Assembly: GCA_025980465.1 (NCBI GenBank)
Contig: JAICXJ010000024.1
Coordinates: forward strand, 1 to 45,089
Source of the DNA: Frankiales bacterium
Lineage (GTDB): Bacteria; Actinomycetota; Actinomycetes; JAFAQI01
DNA length: 45,089 nt
Direction: 5' to 3'
The translations under genes were made by a program, and so were the position numbers. The notes under the pieces are model-generated. The model saw nothing but the letters and a program-made list of their open reading frames with translations. It searched no databases and was not told the DNA's origin. Below, in pieces: positions 31,288-40,360 of the stretch; the stretch's first letter is position 1; each line of letters begins with the position of its first letter.

Positions 31288-32469
31288 CTATTCGAGTGGC
31301 AGCTGGACCGAGACAGTGCCCTTGGCCTGGACGCCGCCGTCCTGATTGACGATCTCGACCTCGACGTCCGCGACGTGAACTCGGCGGCGCTCCTCGCGCG
31401 TGCCGGTGACGGTGCCGGTGATCAAGCTTGCGTCGCCCGTCAGCGCCGGATTGCGGTACTTCACGTCCGCGTGCGTGATGTGACCCCACTCACCGGCCCA
31501 CGCCGCGACGTAGTCGAGCACCCATGCACCCATCGAGGCGCCGTACCCGTAACCACGGGCCATTCCGATCTTGGTCGCCCACTGAGGTTGCAGGTGGCCA
31601 CGCGACGGACCGTAGTAGGCCCCATCGGTGCGTTCCGGGTTGGTGCGCTCGAGGTTGCGGTCGCCCTCGTGCCCGGCGAAGTCCTTGGTGTAGCCGAGTT
31701 CCTCGCCGCGCACCGACGTGGGGCCCTTCGCCATCGCGCCCCAGGTGGTCATCGGGTAGGCACGCCACTCCGTAGTGAACGACGCAAGGCTGTGCGGCCC
31801 GAGCACGTTGCGCGGCAGCTTCTCCCCGGCGGCGACGGAGGAGAGCACCCGCTTGTCGTGACCGAGGGTCTGTACGGCGTCGATGAACTCAGCCTTGATG
31901 TCGTCGAGGTCGCGCAGCTTGTCCTCGGACCACTCCGGTTCACCTGCCGCGGGATCGAAACGCTTGCGTTCGGCGGCGGTGCGGGGCTTGTAGCGGATTG
32001 CGGTCGAGCGTTGAAGTGCAACCCGCTGTCCGTTGTCGTTGATGTAGAGCGTGTCGCCGCGCTGGAAACAGGTCGGACCGGCGAACGACGTGTTGGTGAC
32101 CTTGTAGTCAAACGGCATCCGGTGACACAGCAGCTTGTCGCCCGGCGCGATGCGTGCCTCGAAGAACCACCACTCGTCGCCGCCGAACACCAGATGGGAG
32201 TCGGGGATCCGACCGACCTGAGCGGGCGCGCACCCGTGGCTGGTGTCGGTCGCCACTGTGAACGACTGCGGCGCGATGATCTGACCCCAGCGGCTGTCGA
32301 CGGCGTACTTCTCGTCGTAATGCAGCGGGTTGGGGTAGTGCATCGCCTGCACCCAGCGCCGGATGTCGCTGACCGCGACTGGTTCCTTCAACTCGCCCGG
32401 CATGATCGGCACGCCCATGTGCCGGGCCAGATCGCTTACGTCCAGCTCGGGTTCGTCCTGGTCCGTCAT
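31288..32469 (-). CDS. MaoC-like double hot-dog dehydratase (FAS1-like)
   Basis: A 393-aa protein with two hot-dog domains in one chain. The N-terminal half carries MHYPNPLHYDEKYAVDSRWGQIIAPQSF, the FAS1-like dehydratase pattern with the conserved N-P-x-H-x-D. The C-terminal half carries YGYGASMGAWVLDYVAAWAGEWGHITHADVKYRNPALTGDASLITGTVTG, a second hot-dog with the usual basic strand. Such enzymes hydrate or dehydrate bulky CoA thioesters, and heteromeric homologues act on steroid side chains in mycobacteria. The start overlaps the ligase stop (ATGA). Family is firm; the substrate is inferred to be bulky. Confidence 0.9.
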   Translation of the reverse strand: MTDQDEPELDVSDLARHMGVPIMPGELKEPVAVSDIRRWVQAMHYPNPLHYDEKYAVDSRWGQIIAPQSFTVATDTSHGCAPAQVGRIPDSHLVFGGDEWWFFEARIAPGDKLLCHRMPFDYKVTNTSFAGPTCFQRGDTLYINDNGQRVALQRSTAIRYKPRTAAERKRFDPAAGEPEWSEDKLRDLDDIKAEFIDAVQTLGHDKRVLSSVAAGEKLPRNVLGPHSLASFTTEWRAYPMTTWGAMAKGPTSVRGEELGYTKDFAGHEGDRNLERTNPERTDGAYYGPSRGHLQPQWATKIGMARGYGYGASMGAWVLDYVAAWAGEWGHITHADVKYRNPALTGDASLITGTVTGTREERRRVHVADVEVEIVNQDGGVQAKGTVSVQLPLE

Positions 32470-34160
32470 GACGCTCCATCGGGGTTGGACCCAACATTGA
32501 GTTTGGCGGACACGAGCGTCCGTAGTTCATCATCGCGGACCTTGGTAGCGCTCGCAGTCAGCGGGATCTGGCCGGAGTCGAAGAACACCACCTTCTTCGG
32601 CACTTTGTACGCCGCCACCCGCTCGCGCAGGAAGCCGAGGATCTCGTCGGCTCCCTCAGTCGCGCCGTCGCGTAGTTCGACGCACAGCACCGGGATCTGA
32701 TCGAGCCGTTCGTCCGGCATCGCGATCACCCGAGCCAGCGTCACGGGGGGATAGGCGCGAAGCGCCACCTCGATCTCAGCCGGTGACACCATTGCACCGC
32801 CGGTGCGGATCACCTCGTTGCGCCGGCCGGACCAGTGCACCCCACCCGTGTCGTCGACGTGACCGACGTCGCCGGTGTGAAACCAGCCGTCGGCGTCGAA
32901 GCACTCCTCGCGCGACTTACCGAGGTAGCCGATCATCATCGTCGGTCCCTTCACGAGGAACTCGCCGTCATCGGTCGCGGTCTTCGGTTTGCCGGTGTCC
33001 GGGTCGACGACTCTCAGCTGGTTGCCCGGCAACAGCTTGCCGAGGCTCGACTTCATCGTCTCCCGTGAGCTGCTCGACGGAAACGCCGAAATGAACGCGC
33101 AGGTTTCCGACATTCCCCAGCCGACCGGCATCTGCCAATTCGGGTCCCCGGTCACGGTCGGGTGCCTCGCGAAGACCGCTTTCCCGTAGACGCAGCGCAG
33201 GCTGGACAGGTCGGTCGTGGGCCACGCCGGATGGTCAGCGAGCGTGCGCGCCTGATGCGGCAGCGGGTAGGGCTCGGTGACTCGTTCCCGCTCCATCAAC
33301 GCGAGCGCGACGCCGGCGTCGAAGCCCTCCTGCATCACCCAGCAGCCTCCCGCCGCGAGCGTCGCGCCCATCGCGGTGTTCATCCCCGCGGTCCAGAACA
33401 TCGGCAGCGCCGTCCACATCCGGGTCTGCTCGTGGCGACCGAACAGTTCTGACTGCACCCAGAACTGCAGTGTCGGGGCCTGCTGGTTGTGGATCACGCC
33501 CTTCGGCGTGTCCGTGGTGCCGGAGCTGAAGAGGATCAGCGCCGTGTCCTCGGGGCGGGTCGCGGCGATGATGCCATCGATGACGGGGTCTGCCACCGCC
33601 GCACCGCGGTCGGCGAACTCCTCCCAGCCGGTGAGGCCACAGCGGTCCGCCTCGGGCCCGACGACCACCGCCGGGATGGCGGCGGCGGCCAGGTCCGAGG
33701 CGAAGTCGCGTTTGCCCATGGAGGTCTGCGCCAACACGATCGCCGGCGTGCAGGCGGCGAGCAGCGTGCTGAGCTCCGGGGTCGTCGCGAAGGTCGACAG
33801 CGGGACGATGACCGCACTGGCGAGGGCCGCCCCGAAGTACGCCGCGACCGCCTCGGGCCGGTTTGCCATCACGGTGGCGACCCGGTCGCCGCGCTTGATG
33901 CCGCTGGCGATCAGAGCCCGGGCGACGGCGCGTGACTCACGTTCCAGGTCGGCGTAGGACCAGCGGACCGTCGCGCCACCACGCAACGGATCGTCGAAGA
34001 CGAGTGCCTCGTTGCCGGCATGACGGCGGCAGACCTCGAGCAGGAAGCCGCCGATCGTCAGCGGCCGTCCTGAAGCGAGGTACTCCGCGAGATCGAGAGC
34101 CGGGCCGCTAAGGACAGCAGGCTGCGCGGTTCTCGTCTCTCGCACCGGCCGCCTTTCCAT
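32466..34160 (-). CDS. AMP-dependent acyl-CoA synthetase
   Basis: An adenylate-forming ligase of about 564 aa. It has the P-loop ALILFSSGTTDTPKGVIHN, GWGMSETCAFISAF, the D-G-W-F-H-T-G-D-V-G hinge motif and a C-terminal catalytic Lys in LTASATKVRDDEL. It would convert a free acid to its CoA ester, feeding the dehydratase and hydratase encoded next. The start used is ATG at 34160 (MERRPVRETRTAQP); an upstream ATG at 34250 would extend into the divergent hyuB gene and is unlikely. An inverted repeat GGAGA-N7-TCTCC (34178-34194) in the divergent gap is a possible operator. Substrate specificity is unknown. Confidence 0.92.
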   Translation of the reverse strand: MERRPVRETRTAQPAVLSGPALDLAEYLASGRPLTIGGFLLEVCRRHAGNEALVFDDPLRGGATVRWSYADLERESRAVARALIASGIKRGDRVATVMANRPEAVAAYFGAALASAVIVPLSTFATTPELSTLLAACTPAIVLAQTSMGKRDFASDLAAAAIPAVVVGPEADRCGLTGWEEFADRGAAVADPVIDGIIAATRPEDTALILFSSGTTDTPKGVIHNQQAPTLQFWVQSELFGRHEQTRMWTALPMFWTAGMNTAMGATLAAGGCWVMQEGFDAGVALALMERERVTEPYPLPHQARTLADHPAWPTTDLSSLRCVYGKAVFARHPTVTGDPNWQMPVGWGMSETCAFISAFPSSSSRETMKSSLGKLLPGNQLRVVDPDTGKPKTATDDGEFLVKGPTMMIGYLGKSREECFDADGWFHTGDVGHVDDTGGVHWSGRRNEVIRTGGAMVSPAEIEVALRAYPPVTLARVIAMPDERLDQIPVLCVELRDGATEGADEILGFLRERVAAYKVPKKVVFFDSGQIPLTASATKVRDDELRTLVSAKLNVGSNPDGAS

Positions 34161-34237
34161 GAGACACTCGACACCAGGGAGAGCATCATTCTCCGATAGT
34201 GCTGTGCAAGTTCTCAACCGGGTCGCGAGGTCAGGAC

Positions 34238-36013
34238 GTGACGACGACACAACCAGCTCCCGCCAGCGCCGAGGTCGGCGTCGATGCCATCACGGCCACG
34301 GTCATCAAGTCGGCGATGGAGACCATCTGCTTCGAGATGGCGACCTACGTCTCGCGCACCGCGACCACGCCGATCCTCAACCAGTCGAACGAGCGCAACG
34401 CGACGATCCTCAAGGCGGACGGCAAGCTCGCCGCGCTGTCCGTCGGCATCCCGCAGTTCATGCTCTCCTCGACGCTTCCGGTGCGGTTCGCGAGTGAGTT
34501 CTTCGCAGGCGAGCTCTACCCCGGAGACGTCCTGATCGCGAACGACCCGTTCCACGGCGGCGGCCACCTGCCGGATGTGAACGTCTTCGCTCCGGTGTTC
34601 GACCCGCAGGGCAACCTCTGCCTGTTCGCCTCGATCCAGTGCCACCACGGCGACACGGGTGGGGCGATGGCCGGCGGCTACAACGTGTTCGCGAAAGACA
34701 TCTGGAGCGAGGGTGTCCGCTACCCGGTGCTCAAGCTGGTCGAGGCCGGCAAGGAGCGCCGCGACGTCGTGCTGATGATGCGCGCCAACAGCCGGCTTCC
34801 CGGGTTCATCGGCGACCTGCGCTCCCAGGTCGGCGCCGCCCAGCTCGGCGCCCGGCGGCTGACCGACATCATCACCTCCTACGGCGCGGACGCCGTCAAC
34901 GGAGCGGTCGAGTGGTCGATCGCCGACGCCACCCGGCGGTTCTCCGAGGAGATCGCACAGTGGCCTGACGGGACCTACACCGCCGACGTCTACGTCGACC
35001 ACGACCCGGTGGGCAACACCGATATCCACGTGCACTGCGCAATCACCGTCGATGGTGACCGGCTGATCATCGACTTCGACGGCAGCGACACCCGTCCCAA
35101 CATCCACGCCTGGTCGACCTTCGGCAACACCCGAGGCAACGTGATCGCCCAGCTTGCCAGCCTCGTCGACCCTTCGATCCCGAAGAACGAAGGCTTCTTC
35201 AACTGCATCGATCTGCGGGTGCCGGAAGGCTGCTGCCTGAACCCGGCAGAGGGAAAGCCGGTCTCGAGCGGTACCCATCACCCTGGTGTCGAGGTCGGTG
35301 ACGCGATCGCGATCGCAATGAGCAAGATCATCCCGGACCGCTGCTGCCCGCAGAGCTACAAGTTCGGCAGCCCGCGGCAGATGTGGGGTGATCTCGACCC
35401 GCGCACCGGCAAGCCGTTCTTCGACCACGGTGGCGAGGTGTCGGCGGGCTGGGTCAGCGCGGTGAAGGGCACCGACGGTTGGGGTGCGCTGGCCGCATCG
35501 ATGGGCAACCTGATCAAGGCAAGCGCCGAAATCAATGAGCAGTTGTTCCCCCACATCCTGCGTGGCCGCAACTTCATCACCGACTCCGGCGGGCCCGGCC
35601 AGTGGCGGGGCGGCTGCGGCAGCCGGTTCATCAAAGAGGTGCGGACTCCCACCTTCGTCAACCAGTACGTCGTGAACCAGCGCCACACCCATCCCGGGAT
35701 CGCCGGCGGCCACGACGGATCGCCCGACAAGTGCTGGGTGGGCAACAGGTTCGTCGAGACCGCGGTGTCGCAAGAGCCGCTGGACACCGGTGAATGCCTC
35801 GACTACCACTTCGGCGGCGGCGGCGGCTGGGGCGATCCGCTGCTGCGCGACCCGCAGGCAGTGCTGGATGACGTCTGGGATGAGTACGTGTCGATCGACG
35901 GAGCGCTTCGTGACTACGGCGTCGTCGTCACCGGCTCGGTCGAGGAGATGACGTTGGCGCTCGACGAGGAGGCGACGGCCCGCGAGCGCGCCAGTCGAAG
36001 TGGCGCTGCGTGA
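34238..36013 (+). CDS. Hydantoinase B / oxoprolinase family protein (HyuB type)
   Basis: A 591-aa protein of the HyuB family, the partner subunit of HyuA in N-methylhydantoinases, 5-oxoprolinases and acetone or acetophenone carboxylases. Recognisable segments are LYPGDVLIANDPFHGGGHLPDVNVFAPVF, IQCHHGDTGGAMAGGYNVFAKDIWSEGVRYP, and CFP-type terminal features GGGGGWGDPLLRDPQAVLDDVWDEYVS. The GTG at 34238 (VTTTQPAPASAEVGVDAITATVIKSAMETI) is chosen for an upstream GAGG; an earlier ATG at 34199 lies in the promoter gap. Its stop overlaps the hyuA start (GTGA). In this catabolic setting carboxylation or amide hydrolysis are both possible. Confidence 0.92.
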   Translation: MTTTQPAPASAEVGVDAITATVIKSAMETICFEMATYVSRTATTPILNQSNERNATILKADGKLAALSVGIPQFMLSSTLPVRFASEFFAGELYPGDVLIANDPFHGGGHLPDVNVFAPVFDPQGNLCLFASIQCHHGDTGGAMAGGYNVFAKDIWSEGVRYPVLKLVEAGKERRDVVLMMRANSRLPGFIGDLRSQVGAAQLGARRLTDIITSYGADAVNGAVEWSIADATRRFSEEIAQWPDGTYTADVYVDHDPVGNTDIHVHCAITVDGDRLIIDFDGSDTRPNIHAWSTFGNTRGNVIAQLASLVDPSIPKNEGFFNCIDLRVPEGCCLNPAEGKPVSSGTHHPGVEVGDAIAIAMSKIIPDRCCPQSYKFGSPRQMWGDLDPRTGKPFFDHGGEVSAGWVSAVKGTDGWGALAASMGNLIKASAEINEQLFPHILRGRNFITDSGGPGQWRGGCGSRFIKEVRTPTFVNQYVVNQRHTHPGIAGGHDGSPDKCWVGNRFVETAVSQEPLDTGECLDYHFGGGGGWGDPLLRDPQAVLDDVWDEYVSIDGALRDYGVVVTGSVEEMTLALDEEATARERASRSGAA

Positions 36014-38058
36014 GCGCTGAATACCGCATCGGTGTCGACGTCGGCGGCACCTTCACCGACTGCGTCTTGCTGCGTCCCGACGGCAGCGTCGTCCTGGAGA
36101 AGGCGCCGACCACTCCCGGCGACCAGAGCGACGGGGTCATCGCGGCGCTGACCCAGGTCGCGGCGGCGGAAGGGCTCAGCCTCGAGGAGCTGCTGAGGCA
36201 GACACTGACGATCGTCCATGGCACGACCACCGGCGACAACACGATGATCCAGATGACCGGAGCGCCGACCGGACTTCTGGTGACCAGCGGTTTCCGCGAC
36301 GAGATCGAGTTCCGGCGGTGCTACAAGGAGGACATCTGGGATCCGACGCTGCCCGCGCCGTACCCGATCGCGCGGCGGCGGGTGCGGCTGGAGATCGACG
36401 AGCGGATGACCGCCGAGGGGGAGGTCGACATCCCGCTCGACGAGGAGGGGGTCCGAAAGGCGACTGCACGGTTGCGCGCGTTCGGTGTCACCTCGATCGC
36501 GATCAGCTTCCTGCACTCCTATCTCAACAACACCCACGAGCTCCGGGCGCGCGAGATCGTGCTCGACGAGTACCCGGACGTCGAGATGGTCTCGCTGTCA
36601 CACGAGGTGCTCCCCAAGCCGCCGGAGTTCGAGCGGACCTCGACCACCTTGGTCAACGCCTACGTCGGCCCTCCGATCGCCCGTTACCTCGGCCGCTTGA
36701 CCGAACGGCTGGCCGCAGCCGGCTACTCGCACGAACTGCTGGTCGCGACGTCCTCGGGTGGCGTTGCCACAGCGGCGGCGGCCGCGCGGCGGGCGGTCGC
36801 GACGATCGGATCCGGCCCGACCGGCGGGGTCACCGCAGCCGCCAAGGTGGCTGCGACCGCCGATCTCGGCGACGTGGTGTCGGTCGACATGGGCGGCACG
36901 TCGTACGACGTCTGCCTGATCCGCGACGGTCGGCCCGAGATCAAGATGGACTGGAACTGGTTCCATCGCTACTGCATCGGTATCCCGATGATCGACATTC
37001 CCTCGATCGGTGCCGGCGGCGGCTCGATCATCTGGGAAGAGGGCGGCGTGCTGCACGTCGGGCCGCAGTCGGCGCAGAGCGACCCCGGTCCGGTCTGCTA
37101 CGGGCGCGGCGGCGTCGAACCCACCGTCTCCGACGCCGACCTCGTGCTCGGCCGGCTGGACCCAGACGGGTTCGCCGGCGGGCGGATGACCCTCGACCTG
37201 GACGCGGCTCGGGCGGCCCTGGGTGAGGTCGGTCAGCGGGTCGGACTCGATGTCCAAGGTGTCGCGGCCGCCGCCGTGCGGTTGGTCGACGCGAACATGA
37301 CTGATGCGATCCGGCGCGTGCTCTCACTCGCCGGCGCTGATCCGCGCAAGCTCAACCTGGTCGCCTTCGGCGGGATGGGTGGCGTCCATGCCGCGACGCA
37401 GGCCAGGGCATTGGGAATGTCGAAGGTCGTCGTACCGCGCGCCGCTGCTGGACTATCGGCGCTAGGGCTGCTGTCGGCGAACCACGTGGTCGACGACTCG
37501 CGCGGCTACATCTCGCCGATGGCCGAGGTCGACCTGACCCACCTGGGCGCTCTCGCTGCTGACCTCGAGGCGGCGGCGCGCGCCGAGCTGAAGGTGGCGA
37601 ACGTCGCCGAGGACAACGTCAAGCTCGAGTGGTCGCTGCTGCTGGTCTACCCGGGTCAGACCTTCGACGTGTCGATCCCGGTTGAGCATCCGGCGGATGT
37701 CGATGCCGCAGTCAACGAGTTCCACCGCCGCAACGCCGAAGCGCGGTTGATCGAGGCACGGGCACAGGAGCCGATCCTTCGCGGTGTTCGGCTCACCGCG
37801 ATCGGCGAGGTCGACCAGCCGGCTGATGCGACGCTCGAGTCGGTGAAGCAGATTGAGCCACGCAGCCACCGCAGGATGTGGGTAGGCGACCAGTGGCACG
37901 AGGCGGTGCCGGTGTACGACGTCGCAGCTGCGAACCCCGGTGTAGCAATCGCTGGACCGGCGGCGATCGTCGGACCATTCACCACCGTGATCGTCGGCGA
38001 GCAGGAGACCGCCACCGCGACGAGGAACGGCGACATCGTCATCCACCTGGGTCAGTAG
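36010..38058 (+). CDS. Hydantoinase A / oxoprolinase family protein (HyuA type)
   Basis: A 682-aa ATP-binding partner subunit. The N-terminal actin-fold phosphate motif YRIGVDVGGTFTDCVLL, the second motif VVSVDMGGTSYDVCLIRDG and GAGGGSIIWEEGGVLHVGPQSAQSDPGPVCYGRGGVEPTVSDADLVLGRL are all present. This matches the HyuA/oxoprolinase family closely. The complex is likely formed with HyuB, as start and stop overlap. Homologues include N-methylhydantoinase, 5-oxoprolinase, and acetone or acetophenone carboxylase; the sequence alone does not discriminate. The VOC gene begins only two bases after its stop. Confidence 0.93.
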   Translation: MSAEYRIGVDVGGTFTDCVLLRPDGSVVLEKAPTTPGDQSDGVIAALTQVAAAEGLSLEELLRQTLTIVHGTTTGDNTMIQMTGAPTGLLVTSGFRDEIEFRRCYKEDIWDPTLPAPYPIARRRVRLEIDERMTAEGEVDIPLDEEGVRKATARLRAFGVTSIAISFLHSYLNNTHELRAREIVLDEYPDVEMVSLSHEVLPKPPEFERTSTTLVNAYVGPPIARYLGRLTERLAAAGYSHELLVATSSGGVATAAAAARRAVATIGSGPTGGVTAAAKVAATADLGDVVSVDMGGTSYDVCLIRDGRPEIKMDWNWFHRYCIGIPMIDIPSIGAGGGSIIWEEGGVLHVGPQSAQSDPGPVCYGRGGVEPTVSDADLVLGRLDPDGFAGGRMTLDLDAARAALGEVGQRVGLDVQGVAAAAVRLVDANMTDAIRRVLSLAGADPRKLNLVAFGGMGGVHAATQARALGMSKVVVPRAAAGLSALGLLSANHVVDDSRGYISPMAEVDLTHLGALAADLEAAARAELKVANVAEDNVKLEWSLLLVYPGQTFDVSIPVEHPADVDAAVNEFHRRNAEARLIEARAQEPILRGVRLTAIGEVDQPADATLESVKQIEPRSHRRMWVGDQWHEAVPVYDVAAANPGVAIAGPAAIVGPFTTVIVGEQETATATRNGDIVIHLGQ

Positions 38059-38060
38059 CG

Positions 38061-38504
38061 GTGCCGCCACTGGACCACGCCGGGATCTACCCGGCCGACT
38101 TCGAAGCGTCGCTGCGGTTCTATCGCGACGGTCTCGGGTTGCAGGTGCTGTTCGACGTCGTCCTCGACACCGACGTCGAGCCGCTGCTCGGAGTCGTGAC
38201 GCACCACCTGCGCACGCTCTTCCTCGGCAACCCCGACGACCCGACCACAGGGCGGATCGAGCTGCTCGATCTCGGTACCGGCGGCGTCGCCCACGAACTG
38301 GCACCGGTCGGGCTGCCGCGTCGTGGCCTGTTCCTGATCTCCTTCGTGGTTCCGGTCGAGCCAACCTTGGCCCGGCTCGCCGAGATGGGGTTGGGAGGGC
38401 CCCCTCGAAAGACCCCGACCGGCCGCGACACGTGGGCCGCCACCGTCGTCGACCCCGACGGCACCGTGGTCGAGCTCCTGGACCGCCCGGTCTCCTTCGG
38501 CTAG
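38061..38504 (+). CDS. VOC family protein
   Basis: A 147-aa vicinal-oxygen-chelate protein starting LDHAGIYPADFEASLRFYRDGLGLQVLFD, with the N-terminal metal-ligand His present, and ending WAATVVDPDGTVVELLDRP with the C-terminal Glu ligand. Unlike the VOC protein at 27307-27690, both canonical ligands are there, so a metal-dependent lyase, dioxygenase or isomerase role is plausible. GTG at 38061 follows the hyuA stop by two bases; an in-frame extension upstream overlaps hyuA and lacks homology. It probably belongs to the HyuBA operon. Confidence 0.9.
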   Translation: MPPLDHAGIYPADFEASLRFYRDGLGLQVLFDVVLDTDVEPLLGVVTHHLRTLFLGNPDDPTTGRIELLDLGTGGVAHELAPVGLPRRGLFLISFVVPVEPTLARLAEMGLGGPPRKTPTGRDTWAATVVDPDGTVVELLDRPVSFG

Positions 38505-38562
38505 TGGCCGGTCGCTCCGCGCAAGAAATTCCGGCGCGAGCGGCGCGATACCTTCGGGCTCG

Positions 38563-39102
38563 ATGAAGGTCGTCCTAGACATTCTTGGCTCCGCCCTGGG
38601 CGCCTGGTCGCTGTCGGCTCACGACTTTCCACACCTGGACGAGCCCTCAGCGACGATCCTCGGTGGGTCCGCCAACCTCCACCAGGACCCGGAGCGTGAG
38701 GCGGATGGCAGCATCCGGCTGGTCTTCGGTGGCGGCCGACCGACGCCGTACGCCGACCGGATCCTCGTCCCCGACACCGAGTCGCTGTGGGTCTATCTCT
38801 ACCGGCCGAGCGACGTCGAGGAGATGCTCCGCCTCGAGGAGCGAATCGAACCGAGGTACGCCGACTACTACGCCGGCGTTGCGGCGTACTACGCCGGCGT
38901 TTTCCAGGTGAGCGGGCTGGGCGAGGGCTACCTCGGCGAGTTCATGTCGTTTCGGCGCCCGATCGGTGCGGCGCGCGAGTTCACCCGCAGCCACGAGCCG
39001 CCACCCGACATCGTGACGATCGAGGACGAGTGCCGATCGGTGCAGGGCAGCGATGCCGCGCGCCACATCCTGTGGCTGAGCCGGCCCGGCAGCGATGGCT
39101 GA
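38563..39102 (+). CDS. Hypothetical protein (no recognised family)
   Basis: A 179-aa protein that I do not recognise. It is hydrophilic with no signal peptide or membrane helix and is rich in Tyr and acidic residues. Residues 102-113 contain a duplication, YYAGV-AA-YYAGV, encoded by a 21-bp-period repeat (38866-38901). Its end overlaps the start of the OYE-like gene by eight bases, so it is expressed with it. The start ATG at 38563 follows the VOC stop by 58 bases. It could be a substrate-binding or accessory protein of the cluster; this is a guess from position only. Confidence 0.65.
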   Translation: MKVVLDILGSALGAWSLSAHDFPHLDEPSATILGGSANLHQDPEREADGSIRLVFGGGRPTPYADRILVPDTESLWVYLYRPSDVEEMLRLEERIEPRYADYYAGVAAYYAGVFQVSGLGEGYLGEFMSFRRPIGAAREFTRSHEPPPDIVTIEDECRSVQGSDAARHILWLSRPGSDG

Positions 39103-40360
39103 GCGACTTCGGCAGCCGCTGCGGCTCGGCAGCGCCACGATTCGAAACCGGCTCTACCGCGCTCCGGTGCTGGAGGGTGCCGGCGACGGTGACGACGCGG
39201 TGCAGACCTACACCAGGGCGTTTGTTGACAACGCGGTCCACGGCGTCGGTCTGATCATCCAGGGCTCGTCATGCATCCTGCCCGAGGGCCGGACCTCACC
39301 CGGCATGACGTGCGTCGACAGCAGGGCGAAGGTGATGCGGCTCGCGCCGATGGTCCGGGCGGTGAAAGCCGAAGGTGCGTCGATCTTCATCCAGCTGGGT
39401 CACGGCGGCATCTACGCGATGGAAGGCTGGCACGAGCCATACGCCACCAACCGGTCCGGACCGGTCCTCGCCTCCTCGCCGCTGCCGTGGTTCCTCCGGT
39501 CATCGTTTCGGGGAGTGCCGGTGCACGTCATGACCAGCGACGAGGTCCGCGCGATGGCGGCGAGGTACGGCGAGGTCGCTGGCTGGGCCCGAGAAGCGGG
39601 TTACGACGGGGTGCAGCTCGGGTCAGCGAACGCCAAGCTGCTCGACCAGTTCCTCTCGCCGTTCTACAACCGTCGCAGCGACGAGTTCGGGGGGTCGGTC
39701 GAGAACCGCGCCAGGGTGTTGCTGCTGATCCGGGAGGCGGTCGCGGAGCGCGCCGGCGAGGACTATCCGTGCACCGTCAAGGTGCCCGCCGAGGTAGCCC
39801 CGGCCGGATTCCCGCGCGCTCGCCGTGACGATGCGCTGGAGGTGGCGCGGCTCGCGCAGGAGTGGGGCTTCGATGCGGTGACGCCGGTCACCGTGTCGGT
39901 CTTCCCGGACACCACGCTGTCCCGTGGGTCGGCGCCGGACAACCTGCGCACGAACAAGGCGATGGCCCAACGGCTGCGACGCGCGGCGCCGACCCGCCTC
40001 CGCCGCGGCACCATCAAGGCCGGTTACTGGTGGGGCGCGAGACGCGCGCCGTTCGCGCCGATCTGGAACCGCGAGCTGTTCGCCGCTGTGTCGCAGCGAT
40101 TGTCCATTCCAGTCTTTGCCGTCGGTGGGATCCGAACAGCCGCCGACGTCCGATCGATCCTCGACTTAGGTGAGGCCGAGATGGTCGGGATCGGTCGACC
40201 GTTCTACGCCGAGCCCGATCTCGCCGAGCGAATCCTCGCGGGCGACTCCGGCCCTCGGCTGTGCCGCAACTCCAATCGATGCGTTCCGGCACAGATGCTC
40301 GGAATGCCCGGCGTCTGTTACAACCCCGAAGTGCACAAGGTCGCTCGCGCGGCGACCTGA
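39095..40360 (+). CDS. Old-yellow-enzyme-like NADH:flavin oxidoreductase with altered motifs
   Basis: A 421-aa FMN TIM-barrel oxidoreductase. It begins LRQPLRLGSATIRNRLYRAP and holds ASIFIQLGHGG, LLDQFLSPFYNRRSDEFGGSVENRAR and VGGIRTAADVRSILDLGEAEMVGIGRPF, all typical of 2,4-dienoyl-CoA reductase/OYE proteins. The substrate-anchoring pair normally read as H-G-A-H is G-S-A-N here (DGVQLGSANAKLLDQF). The C-terminal Cys cluster is CRNSNRC...C in place of C-x2-C-x3-C, with a Ser in the second position. It may therefore have changed or reduced activity. It overlaps the upstream hypothetical gene by eight bases. Confidence 0.88.
   Translation: MAERLRQPLRLGSATIRNRLYRAPVLEGAGDGDDAVQTYTRAFVDNAVHGVGLIIQGSSCILPEGRTSPGMTCVDSRAKVMRLAPMVRAVKAEGASIFIQLGHGGIYAMEGWHEPYATNRSGPVLASSPLPWFLRSSFRGVPVHVMTSDEVRAMAARYGEVAGWAREAGYDGVQLGSANAKLLDQFLSPFYNRRSDEFGGSVENRARVLLLIREAVAERAGEDYPCTVKVPAEVAPAGFPRARRDDALEVARLAQEWGFDAVTPVTVSVFPDTTLSRGSAPDNLRTNKAMAQRLRRAAPTRLRRGTIKAGYWWGARRAPFAPIWNRELFAAVSQRLSIPVFAVGGIRTAADVRSILDLGEAEMVGIGRPFYAEPDLAERILAGDSGPRLCRNSNRCVPAQMLGMPGVCYNPEVHKVARAAT

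Noticed and set aside
30457-32700. 747-codon rightward frame across three leftward genes
   Set aside because: It spans the hydratase and MaoC-like genes in antisense and has a composition typical of shadow frames.
34218-34235. Third copy of the 18-bp operator before hyuB
   Set aside because: Only the right arm GTCAGG matches; the left arm agrees in three of six positions.
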